From CAZAMB01 sp964486335 (lineage in GTDB: Bacteria; Planctomycetota; Phycisphaerae; UBA1845), in assembly GCA_964486335.1 (NCBI GenBank), contig CAZAMB010000003.1, positions 62,001-126,000 on the forward strand: a stretch of DNA of 64,000 nucleotides. The letters are read 5' to 3'. Below the pieces are notes generated by a model. That model was not told the origin of the DNA, searched no databases, and saw only the letters and a program-made list of their open reading frames with translations. Every line of letters starts with the position of its first letter. Position 1 is the first letter of the stretch. The position numbers were made by a program, and so were the translations under genes. This document shows, piece by piece, positions 44,945-53,423 of this stretch.

Positions 44945-45412
44945 CTAATTGCCTTCCGCGTTCTCGTTCTCATCCAGCCCAAGTTCCGCATACACCCCTG
45001 CGGCCTTCGAACTCGCCTGAAGGAACGCTTCCAGTTGCTTGTCATCGAGGAAATAGGAATACGCATCCCCGTTCTTGACTTCAACGACCCCTTCCTGCAC
45101 GAGGACCCCGTCGGGGATTCCAGCGATGCCGGAACTGTTGACGATACGGTAACCGACCGGGCCGAAACGCGGAAAGCTCGCGGGTTCGTTCATTGACGTC
45201 AACCCTTCGAGTCGCGCGGCGATTTCGGCCTGCTCAGTTTCGGAGATAGACCACCCCGGAGGCGGTCGACCGGAAAAGAAAACCAACTCGCCGGTCAGTG
45301 TTTGGCCGCCCGCAGAGTTGTCGTTTCCGTTGCTTTGGCCCGTGGGAGCGGCCGGCGTGCAGGAAATGCACGTGTACACCAACCATGCTGCAATCAAAAC
45401 GCTCCGGTACAT
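44945..45412 (-). CDS. Small lipoprotein of unknown function
   Basis: The ATG at 45412 gives 155 residues with a hydrophobic N-terminus and a probable lipoprotein cysteine near residue 18-21 (YTCISC, not a classic lipobox). The rest is a soluble domain with GPVGYRIVNSSGIAGIPDGV. An extended ORF to 45568 was rejected. It sits six bases ahead of the Cys-rich gene and is likely cotranscribed with it. Confidence 0.6.
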   Translation of the reverse strand: MYRSVLIAAWLVYTCISCTPAAPTGQSNGNDNSAGGQTLTGELVFFSGRPPPGWSISETEQAEIAARLEGLTSMNEPASFPRFGPVGYRIVNSSGIAGIPDGVLVQEGVVEVKNGDAYSYFLDDKQLEAFLQASSKAAGVYAELGLDENENAEGN

Positions 45413-45633
45413 GCAGGCATTATGGTTTCGATAATCCACTATGCTGTCAAGCGCCATCGGTAATGTTCGCTTGTGGGGCGCGCGGTTGCCGGTGCGAATG
45501 CAAACAAGGGAAACCAATGCCGAGTTAAGCGGCCGTGCGGAGCTTTGGAACCCACCGGCGGATGCCAAACGTAGGCTGCTTTGCTCCGCGAAGCGTTGCC
45601 GATCAGCCCCTGCGGGGTGAGTCGTAAAACGAA

Positions 45634-45666
45634 GGCCCCGCGAATCGCGGCATGATTCGCGGGGCC
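45634..45666 (-). terminator. Strong terminator hairpin downstream of the NHL-nonahaem gene
   Basis: A perfect 13-bp stem is formed by GGCCCCGCGAATC (45634-45646) and GATTCGCGGGGCC (45654-45666), with a 7-base loop. On the minus strand, reading from the cytochrome gene stop at 45706, the stem is followed by TTCGTTTT. On the plus strand it is followed by CCCAAAAA. It may act in either direction. Confidence 0.8.
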
Positions 45667-45705
45667 CAAAAACCGCAAGGTGTGTCAGCTTCCGAGAACG
45701 CGTGC

Positions 45706-48333
45706 CTATGGCACGTAACGTAATATCGCGCCGGGGACGACCCCTCCAGCAAGCTGCTGGTAGGTTAGTTGAAGCACGCCCACCGCGTAGCTCGTGTTCT
45801 TAACCCCCAGGTCGCCGCTGTTGTTCACATACTGCCAATTCCAGATGGCATTCTTAACAAGAATTCGATCCGCCGTTGCCACCGGAGTCAGATTCCAATA
45901 AGGGAACCCCGGTAGTTGGACGGCCCCTCTGGCAGTGATCTGCGCTAGCACGAGGTTGAGCAGTCCTTGGACTTCGTCCTGCACACCCTCGGCGACGCCG
46001 TCGCCGTCATAGTCCAGCGCCGGCCGGTTCAGAGTCGTCAATCCGACGTGACAGCCCTGGCACGCCCCGACCACGTTCTCAAAACCAAAGTCGGGGTCGA
46101 GCGGATCATGCACTTTCAAGTTAAACGTGTGACCGCCGACTTTTCCTGCCCCCGGTCCAGTTGTCGGCCCGGGCGCCATGTGGCAGTCCGTGCATCCAAC
46201 CAGCGTGGAGTGCGCCGAGTTGGTCAGCGACGTGTTGCCAAACGTCACCGCGTTGATGCCCTCCAGCATGACGCCGCCGAGCATGTAGTGCGGCGTGCTG
46301 ATCGGCGTCGCATTGGAATTCTGGACGGGCGGCGCGGCCCGGCCGTTGTGGCAAGCCATGCACGTCGCCGATCCCTCCGCGTCGGTGACCGCGAACCCGC
46401 CGGGGAAGTTGACCGGATCGGCCGGCAGTGTGACGTTGTCATAGATTCGGAGCAGATCGGCTTCCTGCTCGGCGCCGTGCGTCGAGTGACAAACCAGACA
46501 ATCGATTACACGGAAGTTCCCGCGCTGCTGGGCACTGGTTAGACCTTCCGTAAAGTCAATGTAGCCGAATCCGGAGTGGCACTGACGGCAGGCAGCCCGG
46601 TTCGATAGCGACCAGTCATAGTGAATGAAAGGATCGGCATCCGTGTGCGAGTGGCCGGCGTGCTTCCATTCTTCAACCTCGGAGTGGCACTGCCCGCAAA
46701 GCGTCGGGTTCATCACCGTCATCTGCCATGGCGCTGCCGGCGGAGGCGGAGACGGAGGACTCGCGACTGGCTCGGTGTGATACAGGCTGTAACGCATGTA
46801 CTCACCGCCCTCCACCGATTCATGCGGCTCATGGCAGGTGCCGCAACGAATCATCCCGTTATCAAGATGCAGCAATAGATCGCTGCCGGCCGGCGGACCA
46901 AGGGAACTGCCCGCGTCGGCCATGATGCCCCATGGGTGCGAGTTGGTGTCGCTGGACGGTCCGACCCAGTCATGCCCGGCGATCTTGCCCGCCGAGTGGC
47001 AAGACAGGCAGAGGTTTTCCTGACCCGCGGCCGACAACATGCCGCCCGGCGCGCCGTTCATCGAGTGGCAGCGCCCACATCGGTTGGGCAGATCGAGAAT
47101 GTGCGGCGGCGCCAGGCTCGGATGCCCGGCAACCGTTCCTTCGGCCATGTCCAGAAAATCGTCCGCAGTTCCCGCGCCAAACGCGAATACAGCAATCTCC
47201 AGGTCGGTGGCGTCGATGCGGCGATCACGGTTGAAGTCAAACTCCTCCCGATACTCGCCCGCCTGCATCGTGGTCACGATATCGAGCGGATTATCCGGGA
47301 ATCGCGGCTCCGCAACCGCCGTCGGGGCGACCACCGTGCGACCGTCGGACCCACGTCGATCGAGCTTGGCGGACTTGTCGGGCCCGCGCGGCTCTTCATA
47401 GTTGACATCCGCCGACGCGACCGCCGAGCAGGTGACGTTGAAGACTTCGACCGCGTTGTTGTTCGTGTTCGCAATATAGAGCAGACCCGTCGGGTCGATG
47501 ACGACGTCGCAGGGCACTCGAAGTTGTCCAGCCGCCGTGCCGTAACTAACGGCCGGCGTGAACTGCGCACTCAGCTCCTTGCCGATATTGCTGAACGTCC
47601 GAAGCGTCCCCATCAGCGCATCAACAATGTAGATGTTCCCACAGGAGTCAACGGCGATGCCCTCGCTGCGAGCGAACCAGGCCGTGTCGCTGGTCGGCAG
47701 AAAGAGAGTGCGGTATCCGAACTTGAACAGCAGGATGCCCGTCTGGTCAAATACTTGGACCCGGAAATTGTCGGCATCGGTAACGATGACTCGTCCGAGC
47801 GTTGAATCAACAGCGATGGCCTGAGGTGACGAGAACATACCCAGTCCCGTGCCCTCCATGCCCCACGCGCGAGCAAGCGTCCAAGTGCCCGGTGCGCTTT
47901 CCGTAAACACGAGCACCTTATGGGACTTGCTGTCGACCGTGTAAAGCTCCATGGCAACCGGATCAAACGCGAGATCGTTCGCGCCCGTAAGTGCCATCGG
48001 CGCGGGATTGACCGTTCCGAGAAGCGCGAACGCCGCACTGTACACTCCGACGCTGCCGTCATTGCGCGAAAGAAATACTCGCCCGTCCGGATGGACCGCG
48101 ACGCCGACCGCGCCACCGGCGATCGGGAATGTCCCGACGAAGGCGCCGGCGCCGTCATAGCTGGCGACCAGTTTCATGGGTGGATCCGTGACGTAAACTC
48201 CCCCTCCGGGGGCCGCTGCCACTCGCGCGGGATAGAGAATCCCCTCGGTCATGGTGCGTACATACGTTACATTTGATGTTGGACCGACGCTCGCCGCCGT
48301 AACGGCCAACGAAACGAAGATTGCCGCTGACAT
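45706..48333 (-). CDS. NHL propeller / EF-hand / nonahaem cytochrome c fusion
   Basis: The start is ATG 48333, after GGGAG, with a signal peptide (MSAAIFVSLAVTAASVG), giving 875 residues. The N-terminal half (about 20-330) has NHL/six-blade propeller repeats (for example DGRVFLSRNDGSVGVYS, FSSPQAIAVDST, DNFRVQVFDQTG, VVIDPTGLLYIANTNNN). Then an EF-hand-like DFNRDRRIDATDLEIAV (about 400) links to nine haem motifs: CGRCH, CLSCH, CGTCH, CGQCH, CRQCH, CLVCH, CMACH, CTDCH, CQGCH. It is probably an extracellular or periplasmic electron carrier. The propeller may bind a partner or a substrate. Confidence 0.88.
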   Translation of the reverse strand: MSAAIFVSLAVTAASVGPTSNVTYVRTMTEGILYPARVAAAPGGGVYVTDPPMKLVASYDGAGAFVGTFPIAGGAVGVAVHPDGRVFLSRNDGSVGVYSAAFALLGTVNPAPMALTGANDLAFDPVAMELYTVDSKSHKVLVFTESAPGTWTLARAWGMEGTGLGMFSSPQAIAVDSTLGRVIVTDADNFRVQVFDQTGILLFKFGYRTLFLPTSDTAWFARSEGIAVDSCGNIYIVDALMGTLRTFSNIGKELSAQFTPAVSYGTAAGQLRVPCDVVIDPTGLLYIANTNNNAVEVFNVTCSAVASADVNYEEPRGPDKSAKLDRRGSDGRTVVAPTAVAEPRFPDNPLDIVTTMQAGEYREEFDFNRDRRIDATDLEIAVFAFGAGTADDFLDMAEGTVAGHPSLAPPHILDLPNRCGRCHSMNGAPGGMLSAAGQENLCLSCHSAGKIAGHDWVGPSSDTNSHPWGIMADAGSSLGPPAGSDLLLHLDNGMIRCGTCHEPHESVEGGEYMRYSLYHTEPVASPPSPPPPAAPWQMTVMNPTLCGQCHSEVEEWKHAGHSHTDADPFIHYDWSLSNRAACRQCHSGFGYIDFTEGLTSAQQRGNFRVIDCLVCHSTHGAEQEADLLRIYDNVTLPADPVNFPGGFAVTDAEGSATCMACHNGRAAPPVQNSNATPISTPHYMLGGVMLEGINAVTFGNTSLTNSAHSTLVGCTDCHMAPGPTTGPGAGKVGGHTFNLKVHDPLDPDFGFENVVGACQGCHVGLTTLNRPALDYDGDGVAEGVQDEVQGLLNLVLAQITARGAVQLPGFPYWNLTPVATADRILVKNAIWNWQYVNNSGDLGVKNTSYAVGVLQLTYQQLAGGVVPGAILRYVP

Positions 48334-48666
48334 CTTTGTGCTCCCTTCGCAGGCTCCGAACGGCTTCCAGCAAAACGGCGATTCGTCGCGCGTCATGGCT
48401 GGGATGCCGACCCGCTGCGGAAGAAACGGGCAAGTCACGTTCCAGTAATTATTGTGGACGCCGAAGCCGCCAAAGATCGAGGTGTTTTGCGAAGAACATA
48501 ACACCGATCGTGCAATTGTGCGTCATTTACCGCAGCGATAGTGTCATCCTCAGGGCGGCGGTTTCTCTAAACTGAGAAACAAGGTGGTGGCAGTGATCGA
48601 TTGGCGGGAAGATATCTTGCAAATTGCGAGGCTTCGCACACCCCTTCCCCCGCAGGGCTCTGCGAT
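48334..48666. other. 333-base region, no clear gene
   Basis: This stretch separates the NHL-nonahaem gene start from the 3' end of the dockerin-like protein gene, both on the minus strand. It carries the fusion gene's promoter, but I see no clear -35/-10. Short frames here are upstream extensions or noise. Confidence 0.4.
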
Positions 48667-49497
48667 TTATTGGGAATAGCGTGACGCGTCATTCAAAAAA
48701 GACCGTACATCAACAAGGTCCACGTCCGAATCATAGTCGGCATCCAATACCGCGCAGTTCGCGCTCACTGACACGTTCGGACCAAATGCACAGGCGGTCA
48801 GTGCCGCGTGGTCCTTAAGATCGATGTCCCGGTCGTTGTCGAAATCGGACGGCATCCGGTTGCGAATGGTCAGAAACGGCTTGGTGGCCAGGTTGGAATC
48901 GAGGGCATCGATGAACGCTTGCTGCGCCTCCGCGTTGGACTGGGAGTCAATCTGAAAACGAAACCCGATCTTCCTGCCTCCCGTCGTCATCGCCTGGTTG
49001 ACGATATCGTTGACGTTTACCATGACGGTCGTGGCCGGTTGAAACGGCGCCACCGTGAGCGCAGCCGCCAAACCAATCGGCGGACTAGAAAAATCGCTCA
49101 GCGTCTCCAGCAAATCGGCGGAATAGGCGTGCACATTGACGCGGGCCGGTTCCGCGGGAAACCGTGCCGCGCCCCGAATCGTGAACGTTAGCGACGCGGA
49201 GAGGGGAACCGTCGCCGTCACGGTCGCCAGGTTGTATTCGAACACAACACGGTATTCGAGTCCCGGTAGCGGCAATCTGGCCAGCGTGATCGCCCCCTCG
49301 AATCCCGACTCGTTGAAACTCCAGTCCGCGAAATCGGCTGTTCCGTCGAACGGTCCGTGGATACTCCCGTCGGCCAGCGTTCCGTCGGCTACTGGTGGAA
49401 TCGTCACCTGTGCGCTTGCACCAACCGTAAACGCCATCGCCACGACCATCGCGGCCATCACTTGAGTTAACCCACGATGCGCTAATCCGTCGTTCAT
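48667..49497 (-). CDS. Secreted protein with C-terminal EF-hand pair
   Basis: The ATG at 49497, after GGCCGGAG, gives 276 residues. A signal peptide (about 1-30, ending VGASAQ) precedes a beta-rich domain without a recognised fold. The end carries two EF-hand-like motifs, SDFDNDRDIDLKDHAAL and DADYDSDVDLVDVRSF, the same architecture as the C-termini of 31890-34325 and 37630-39630. It probably docks or binds calcium at the surface. An ORF extension to 49587 was rejected. Confidence 0.75.
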   Translation of the reverse strand: MNDGLAHRGLTQVMAAMVVAMAFTVGASAQVTIPPVADGTLADGSIHGPFDGTADFADWSFNESGFEGAITLARLPLPGLEYRVVFEYNLATVTATVPLSASLTFTIRGAARFPAEPARVNVHAYSADLLETLSDFSSPPIGLAAALTVAPFQPATTVMVNVNDIVNQAMTTGGRKIGFRFQIDSQSNAEAQQAFIDALDSNLATKPFLTIRNRMPSDFDNDRDIDLKDHAALTACAFGPNVSVSANCAVLDADYDSDVDLVDVRSFLNDASRYSQ

Positions 49498-49829
49498 GAC
49501 TCCGGCCGCCCTTTGTCCCGAAGGTCTTCTCACCAATCGTTCCAAGCGCCAGACTGCATGTCTAGTGCCAAGTCGACATTTCTTCACGTCCCATAAGCGC
49601 CGGTGGCAATCACCCTCGCAATCGAGCGGAACTACCGACCGCGGTTTTGCGGACGCGGCCGCTTACAAATCGCTCGGTTCGTATCGTATTTCATAGTGGG
49701 GTCAAAGCGCGCCGTTTCAGTCACGGCACTCCGTGCAAAACGAGCCATGAGCAGGTTCTCCGCGTCCCTTGGAGGTCGTGGCCGATCGCTGAACGCATCG
49801 CGAAGGTCAAGCGATCACGAGGGGGAAGA
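49498..49829. other. Divergent intergenic region, 332 bases
   Basis: It separates the dockerin-like gene from the pentahaem gene, transcribed in opposite directions. A TGGCA...GCA-like pattern near 49603-49619 resembles a sigma-54 promoter but has the wrong spacing. Short frames are noise. No terminator or repeat was recognised. Confidence 0.35.
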
Positions 49830-50612
49830 ATGCACAAGTCAAGCTATGACCGCTTCATCGCGGTCGGGCGAGTTCCGTGTCTACTGATTGCCTTCACGGC
49901 ACTCATTTTTTACCCCGTGACCACGTTCGGCGGACGACCAAGCAAGCCCTCTGATTCCGCAATGTCGGGGTTTCAGGGGCCGGGGGCTGTGAACCACCCT
50001 ATCGGTATGCGCCCATCATCAGCCGTACGCATTCCCGCTGGCTGGCCGTTGGCGCAGGACGGAACACTGAGTTGCTTGACTTGTCACACGACGCTCGGCG
50101 GCGACTTAAGCCGCGGCAACCATCAACTCCGATCCGCCCATGATCCGAAATCGCCCCAGACTTTCTGCGGCGCCTGTCACGGCGAATCTTCCGGTCGGAC
50201 GGTCGAGGCCCTGCACTGGTTGGCAATCGGACGTGCTCACACTTTCGCGGACGACGAGGAACGCTCGTCCGAACACGGATTCAATGCGACCGGCTCCGAT
50301 GCCATGTGCATGTCGTGCCACGATGGCGTTACGGCACGCGACGCGCATTACCATTCTTCGCGAGATCAGAGCAATGGGTACGTCGGCGATCGCAGTCGAA
50401 ATCACCCGGTCGGCGTGCGATATCCACGTTCCGGAACACGACGTGTTGATGTTCCCCTGCGACCGATGGCCCTGCTTCCCAAGTCAATTCAGCTGCCTTC
50501 GGGCAAGGTGAGTTGCCTTTCCTGCCACAATCTTTATTCCTCAGAACCGATGCGGCTTAGCGTGCCAATCGAGGGTTCCCGGTTGTGCATGACTTGCCAT
50601 CAGATGGATTAA
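49830..50612 (+). CDS. Pentahaem cytochrome c
   Basis: The ATG at 49830, just after GGGGGAAGA, gives 260 residues with an N-terminal hydrophobic export segment (about 15-35, PCLLIAFTALIFYPVTTFGG). Five motifs occur: CLTCH, CGACH, CMSCH, CLSCH and CMTCH. A HPVGVRYPRSG segment recalls other tetrahaem/pentahaem proteins of this region (HPIGIEYPTALP at 55191-55835). It should sit in the periplasm or on the surface and is the first gene of the second cytochrome cluster. Confidence 0.85.
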   Translation: MHKSSYDRFIAVGRVPCLLIAFTALIFYPVTTFGGRPSKPSDSAMSGFQGPGAVNHPIGMRPSSAVRIPAGWPLAQDGTLSCLTCHTTLGGDLSRGNHQLRSAHDPKSPQTFCGACHGESSGRTVEALHWLAIGRAHTFADDEERSSEHGFNATGSDAMCMSCHDGVTARDAHYHSSRDQSNGYVGDRSRNHPVGVRYPRSGTRRVDVPLRPMALLPKSIQLPSGKVSCLSCHNLYSSEPMRLSVPIEGSRLCMTCHQMD

Positions 50613-50779
50613 TTCAATCAACACTTTGAGCCGGTCGTCGTCTTACTGCGGAATAATTCCCAGAATTGAGAAGAATGCCGCAAAGGCTAGATGCCGCCAT
50701 TCAAGTGCTCAGGCACAGGACGGTTGACCAACTGATGAACGTGGAAGGCGCGTAATGCGTGTTTTTGAGTGGAAGTGCA

Positions 50780-50962
50780 TCAGTTCGTTCGCAGGCCATT
50801 GAAAAACTCGGTGACGGCGGCGTCCAGGATGGACCGAACGGCAGTTTCCACCGCATCCGCGGTTCGATCCTGCAATTCGGGGCAGCCTCCCATCGTCAGG
50901 GGGGACACAAGAAGAATCATGAGCGCGGCATATCGTTTTCCATTCTGTTTCAGCGGACTCAT
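50780..50962 (-). CDS. Small lipoprotein
   Basis: The ATG at 50962, after GGAGAAGGCG, gives 60 residues: a signal peptide with a probable lipobox ending GGC, and a short mature part (PELQDRTADAVETAVRSILD) with an amphipathic helix. Proteins of this form (GGC-PELQ...VETA) occur in planctomycetes, from memory. Its start at the upstream ATG 50983 lacks a ribosome-binding site. It is on the strand opposite the neighbouring regulator. Confidence 0.6.
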   Translation of the reverse strand: MSPLKQNGKRYAALMILLVSPLTMGGCPELQDRTADAVETAVRSILDAAVTEFFNGLRTN

Positions 50963-51221
50963 CGCCTTCTCCACTCGGTTCATACGAAATAAATGTCGGC
51001 TAAAAAAGTAGCACGTCGCGTACCTCCACGCAATTCAGGGTCCGAACAGGGAAGACCGGTAGCGAAATCACGCAAAAGCCCGGCCATGCGGCACATGCCT
51101 TGCTAACGAACCTAGCGTTCAGCCTGTCGACCGAGGATTCGCCCTCAGGGGAAGAGTACGCACGGTTGAATGTCGAAATAGGGCAAACGGTCGCCAAGGA
51201 AGGATCAAAGGGTCTGGGAAC

Positions 51222-52214
51222 ATGCGTGTTCGCGAGTCGTTATCCATGAATCGGGCTCCCATGAGAGAGAAGTCACTGGAAGACTCGGCTCCTCGAATCG
51301 TCGGACGATCGGCGTCGATCGCCTCCATTCGGGAACAAGTTCTTCGAGCGGCCGGCTCCATGAACCAAGTGCTGATCCTGGGTGAGCGCGGAACCGGCAA
51401 GGAAACGGTCGCTCGAGCGATTCATTTCTCGAGCGAACGGAGAGACAGACCGTTCGTTGCGGTCAATTGCCGAGAGCCGGGCGGCACGTTCGGAATCTGC
51501 GAGGTGGCGGAACCGCATAAACGCGTGCTCATCGGGTTCGACACGGATTTGAGGGCGAGTTTTGAATCGGCGGAGGGAGGAACGCTTTTTCTCGATGAAA
51601 TCGCCAATCTGACCTATGAGAACCAAGCCAACTTGCTGCGGACGATCGAACTGGACGCCGCCAGCACCAGGATCATCGCGTCGACGCGGTACAGTCTTTT
51701 CACGGCCGTTGAAAACGGTAAGTTTCGACAGGATCTTCATGAGGCGATTGGTGAGATTACGGTGATCATCCCTCCACTTCGCGAACGCATGGAGGACCTT
51801 CGCGTGCTCCTCGATCATTTTGTCGCGCACTTCAGCACCGAAATGAATGCACGGCATCCGGGTTTTTCGCCTTCCACGATGGACGCCATGCTGCGCTATC
51901 CGTGGCCCGGAAACGTGCGGGAACTCAAATCCCTGGTAGAGCTGTCGTTCATCGTGCCGGGCGGAGCAGCCCTGGCGCGGATAGAAGGGTCCACGAGCAG
52001 ACCGGCAAATCGAATCAACGTGGGACCGCAGGTCAATTTGCGTTCCGCCTTGCGAGCATTCGAACGTGCGCACATTGCGGACGCCCTCCGCCAGGCGAAT
52101 GGAAACAAGATCGAAGCCGCGAAATCGCTGGGCATCGGGCTGTCCAGCCTCTACCGAAAACTAGACGAGCTGGGAATCACCAACGGGTCGCACGAGCCGA
52201 GTTCGGCGAATTAG
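51222..52214 (+). CDS. Sigma-54-activator-like regulator without a GAFTGA loop
   Basis: The 330-residue protein has an AAA+ domain (residues about 25-245: Walker A GERGTGKE, Walker B GGTLFLDE, then FRQDLHEAIGEI and the PWPGNVREL sensor II) and a Fis-type HTH (about 280-320, GNKIEAAKSLGIGLSSLYRKL). There is no receiver or sensor domain. Where bacterial enhancer-binding proteins carry the sigma-54-contacting GAFTGA, the sequence reads RVLIGFDTDLRASFE. It is probably a TyrR-like, sigma-54-independent DNA-binding ATPase. It precedes the 15-haem gene set. Confidence 0.88.
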   Translation: MRVRESLSMNRAPMREKSLEDSAPRIVGRSASIASIREQVLRAAGSMNQVLILGERGTGKETVARAIHFSSERRDRPFVAVNCREPGGTFGICEVAEPHKRVLIGFDTDLRASFESAEGGTLFLDEIANLTYENQANLLRTIELDAASTRIIASTRYSLFTAVENGKFRQDLHEAIGEITVIIPPLRERMEDLRVLLDHFVAHFSTEMNARHPGFSPSTMDAMLRYPWPGNVRELKSLVELSFIVPGGAALARIEGSTSRPANRINVGPQVNLRSALRAFERAHIADALRQANGNKIEAAKSLGIGLSSLYRKLDELGITNGSHEPSSAN

Positions 52215-52244
52215 ACTCGGGTTCCCATGCGACGGAGAAACGCC

Positions 52245-53423
52245 GTGAAACGAGCCATAACTCTTGTCATCACCGGAATGCCGATCGTCCTAGCGGTCCC
52301 ATTCGCCGCGGCGCAACATCCCGGGATGGACATGCACCCGTTAATGCCCGGACGACAACTCTTCGTGCGCTGCGAAATCCCAGGTTTATCCCCACCGGGC
52401 AAGGTGGAAGCGCGACTGGCCATTGATTCAGCCTCGGAAGAACGCGCGCTGGATCAGTTGCTGCACCTGCCCGCGCCGGCTGAACCGATTCGACTATTGC
52501 GTTTTTTGCCGAACGGCGTCCTGGAACAGGAATGCAAGCCGACGAACGACAAGGAAGGAAGGCCCGCCGTGGAGTTGTTGATCGAGGGGCCGACGCAGTC
52601 GTTTCGTCGGTGGCTCATCGCCGACGATCAGGAGCGCAATCGGCTGGCGAGTTTCATTGCCACTTGGAGATTCATGGCGGTTGCGGATGACGCCAAGCGG
52701 GATGAGTTGTTCCAGCTCTTCAAAACGGAGTTTACGCGCGATCCGGTTTTGGTGGTCAGCCGTTCCGACGGAGGCGAGCGTCGCGAGACGGCATTGACGT
52801 TGAACAAACCGTGGAAGCCGGACGGTATCGCCTGCACGATCACCGCGCGCGAGTTCTTGCCGGATTATGCGATCGATCGCTCGGGCCGGAAGCCTGTGAA
52901 TCAATCGGATCGACGACGCAACCCCGCTGCGCTGGTGGACATCGAGATGGACGGGCGAACCGAATCACGGTGGGTGTTCGCCAGGTTTCCCGAATTTTCC
53001 AAGCAAAAGGAGCAGAGCCTGCCCGTTCGCGTTTCCATGGAATGCGCGATCGAGGGAGCCAACGACACTCCGGATTTTGCCCTGGTCGCCGTCGGCGAAT
53101 CGCGAATGGAACTCTGGACGAGGTCCCAAAACACCTGCGAATCCGCCGCCGTCGTGGTGGGTGACGAAATCGCCGTGACGGGATCGCCGTACAAGTTCCG
53201 CATCGCGGGTTTCGTCCCTCGCGGAACGATTGAGGAACGGTACGCCCGCGGGGAGCGATCCAAAGGTGTGCCGGCGTTGGAAATCGAGTATTCGAACGAG
53301 AAAAAAGTCGCCTCCCGAACGTGGCTTCCGTTGGGGCACCACCGGACCATCCTGACACCCACGGGTTCGATGATCGTTTCACTCAATGTGCAAGGCGGCG
53401 CTGACGCAATGGGCCACCCGTAA
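52245..53423 (+). CDS. Exported protein, possibly related to ResB-associated domains
   Basis: The GTG at 52245, seven bases after GGAG, gives 392 residues with a signal peptide (KRAITLVITGMPIVLAVPFA). An ATG at 52227 would add six residues but has no ribosome-binding site. The chain is beta-rich. The segment PVNQSDRRRNPAALVDIEMD followed by RWVFARFPEF recalls ResB-like proteins of cytochrome c maturation. I am not sure of this. The stop TAA is overlapped by the ATG of the 15-haem gene (TAATG), so the two are coupled, and this protein may assist cytochrome c assembly or binding. Confidence 0.65.
   Translation: MKRAITLVITGMPIVLAVPFAAAQHPGMDMHPLMPGRQLFVRCEIPGLSPPGKVEARLAIDSASEERALDQLLHLPAPAEPIRLLRFLPNGVLEQECKPTNDKEGRPAVELLIEGPTQSFRRWLIADDQERNRLASFIATWRFMAVADDAKRDELFQLFKTEFTRDPVLVVSRSDGGERRETALTLNKPWKPDGIACTITAREFLPDYAIDRSGRKPVNQSDRRRNPAALVDIEMDGRTESRWVFARFPEFSKQKEQSLPVRVSMECAIEGANDTPDFALVAVGESRMELWTRSQNTCESAAVVVGDEIAVTGSPYKFRIAGFVPRGTIEERYARGERSKGVPALEIEYSNEKKVASRTWLPLGHHRTILTPTGSMIVSLNVQGGADAMGHP

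Noticed and set aside
49600..49622. Second sigma-54-like promoter
   Set aside because: GG and GC are separated by 11 bases instead of 10.
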